From the NCBI GenBank assembly GCA_002417685.1, contig DICP01000055.1:1-5503 (forward strand): 5,503 bases of DNA, in the 5' to 3' direction. The notes beneath the pieces are model-generated. The model ran no database searches and was not told the origin of the DNA. It saw nothing but the letters and a program-made list of their open reading frames with translations. Positions 5,401 to 5,503 of this stretch are shown here, piece by piece; positions within the stretch are counted from its first letter, which is position 1; the number at the start of each line of letters is the position of its first letter. Source of the stretch: Candidatus Mesolinea sp. UBA5823. GTDB lineage: Bacteria > Chloroflexota > Anaerolineae > Anaerolineales > Anaerolineaceae. The position numbers and the translations under genes are program-made.

Positions 5401-5503
5401 ATGCAATTTGCCGTCAATTACTCCCTCCCGCTGGAAAAACTGCTCCTTACAGGCCAGGTGGAAGTAGATCTGCTCAAGTGCCCTGATTGGCAAGGTGTAA
5501 TCC
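5401..5503 (+). CDS. 5' end of an unidentified gene, possibly a TIM-barrel protein
   Basis: An ATG at 5401 opens a frame of 34 codons that runs off the window. It begins MQFAVNYSLPLEKLLL and contains LLKCPDW near residues 24-30. The pattern FAVNYS...KCPDW recalls, from memory only, the N-termini of sugar-isomerase-like TIM-barrel proteins in Anaerolineae, so the family is a weak guess. It starts six bases after the ABC stop codon on the same strand, so it is probably the next gene of the operon. There is no clear ribosome site; an AGG at 5387-5389 is eleven bases upstream, and coupling to the preceding gene would compensate. It is in the same reading frame as the ABC gene, separated only by the TAG stop and two codons. 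Confidence 0.5.
   Translation, partial: MQFAVNYSLPLEKLLLTGQVEVDLLKCPDWQGVI

Overview
This 5.5 kb bacterial window has a mixed base composition near 50% GC. It holds a divergent pair of transcription units around a tRNA gene. The tRNA gene does not encode its CCA end, the histidyl-tRNA synthetase is a variant type, and the start of the last gene resembles proteins I recall from Anaerolineae. Together these make a Chloroflexota-like (possibly Anaerolineae) source plausible, but the sequence does not prove it.

Layout: (1) Positions 1-1103, minus strand: most of a histidyl-tRNA synthetase gene (hisS). Its C-terminal end runs off the left edge. (2) Positions 1104-1458: about 355 bases without a protein gene, but rich in structure. 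Two related copies of an 18-base motif sit 115 bases apart, each in its own imperfect stem, with two perfect or near-perfect hairpins between them. On the hisS strand these are followed by a T-run preceded by a weak stem, and then by an extended -10 element close to the hisS start. This is the least explained part of the window and the best candidate for an undescribed element, either a hisS leader or a small RNA. (3) Positions 1459-1530, plus strand: a tRNA with anticodon CAT, with its own well-formed promoter. (4) Positions 1531-1748: intergenic, with an interrupted inverted repeat, a strong sigma-70-type promoter and a stable GAAA-capped hairpin in the 5' leader of the next operon. (5) Positions 1749-5394, plus strand: two overlapping genes for half-size ABC exporters of 609 and 610 residues. 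(6) Positions 5401-5503: the first 34 codons of another gene, 6 bases after the second ABC gene.

The two ABC genes fit together as one heterodimeric type IV exporter. The first subunit has Asp instead of the catalytic Glu after Walker B but an intact LSGGQ. The second has the catalytic Glu but a broken signature, LSVGQ. Pairing them gives one competent and one degenerate ATP site. The 17-base gene overlap suggests coupled, equimolar synthesis. The transported substrate cannot be read from the sequence.
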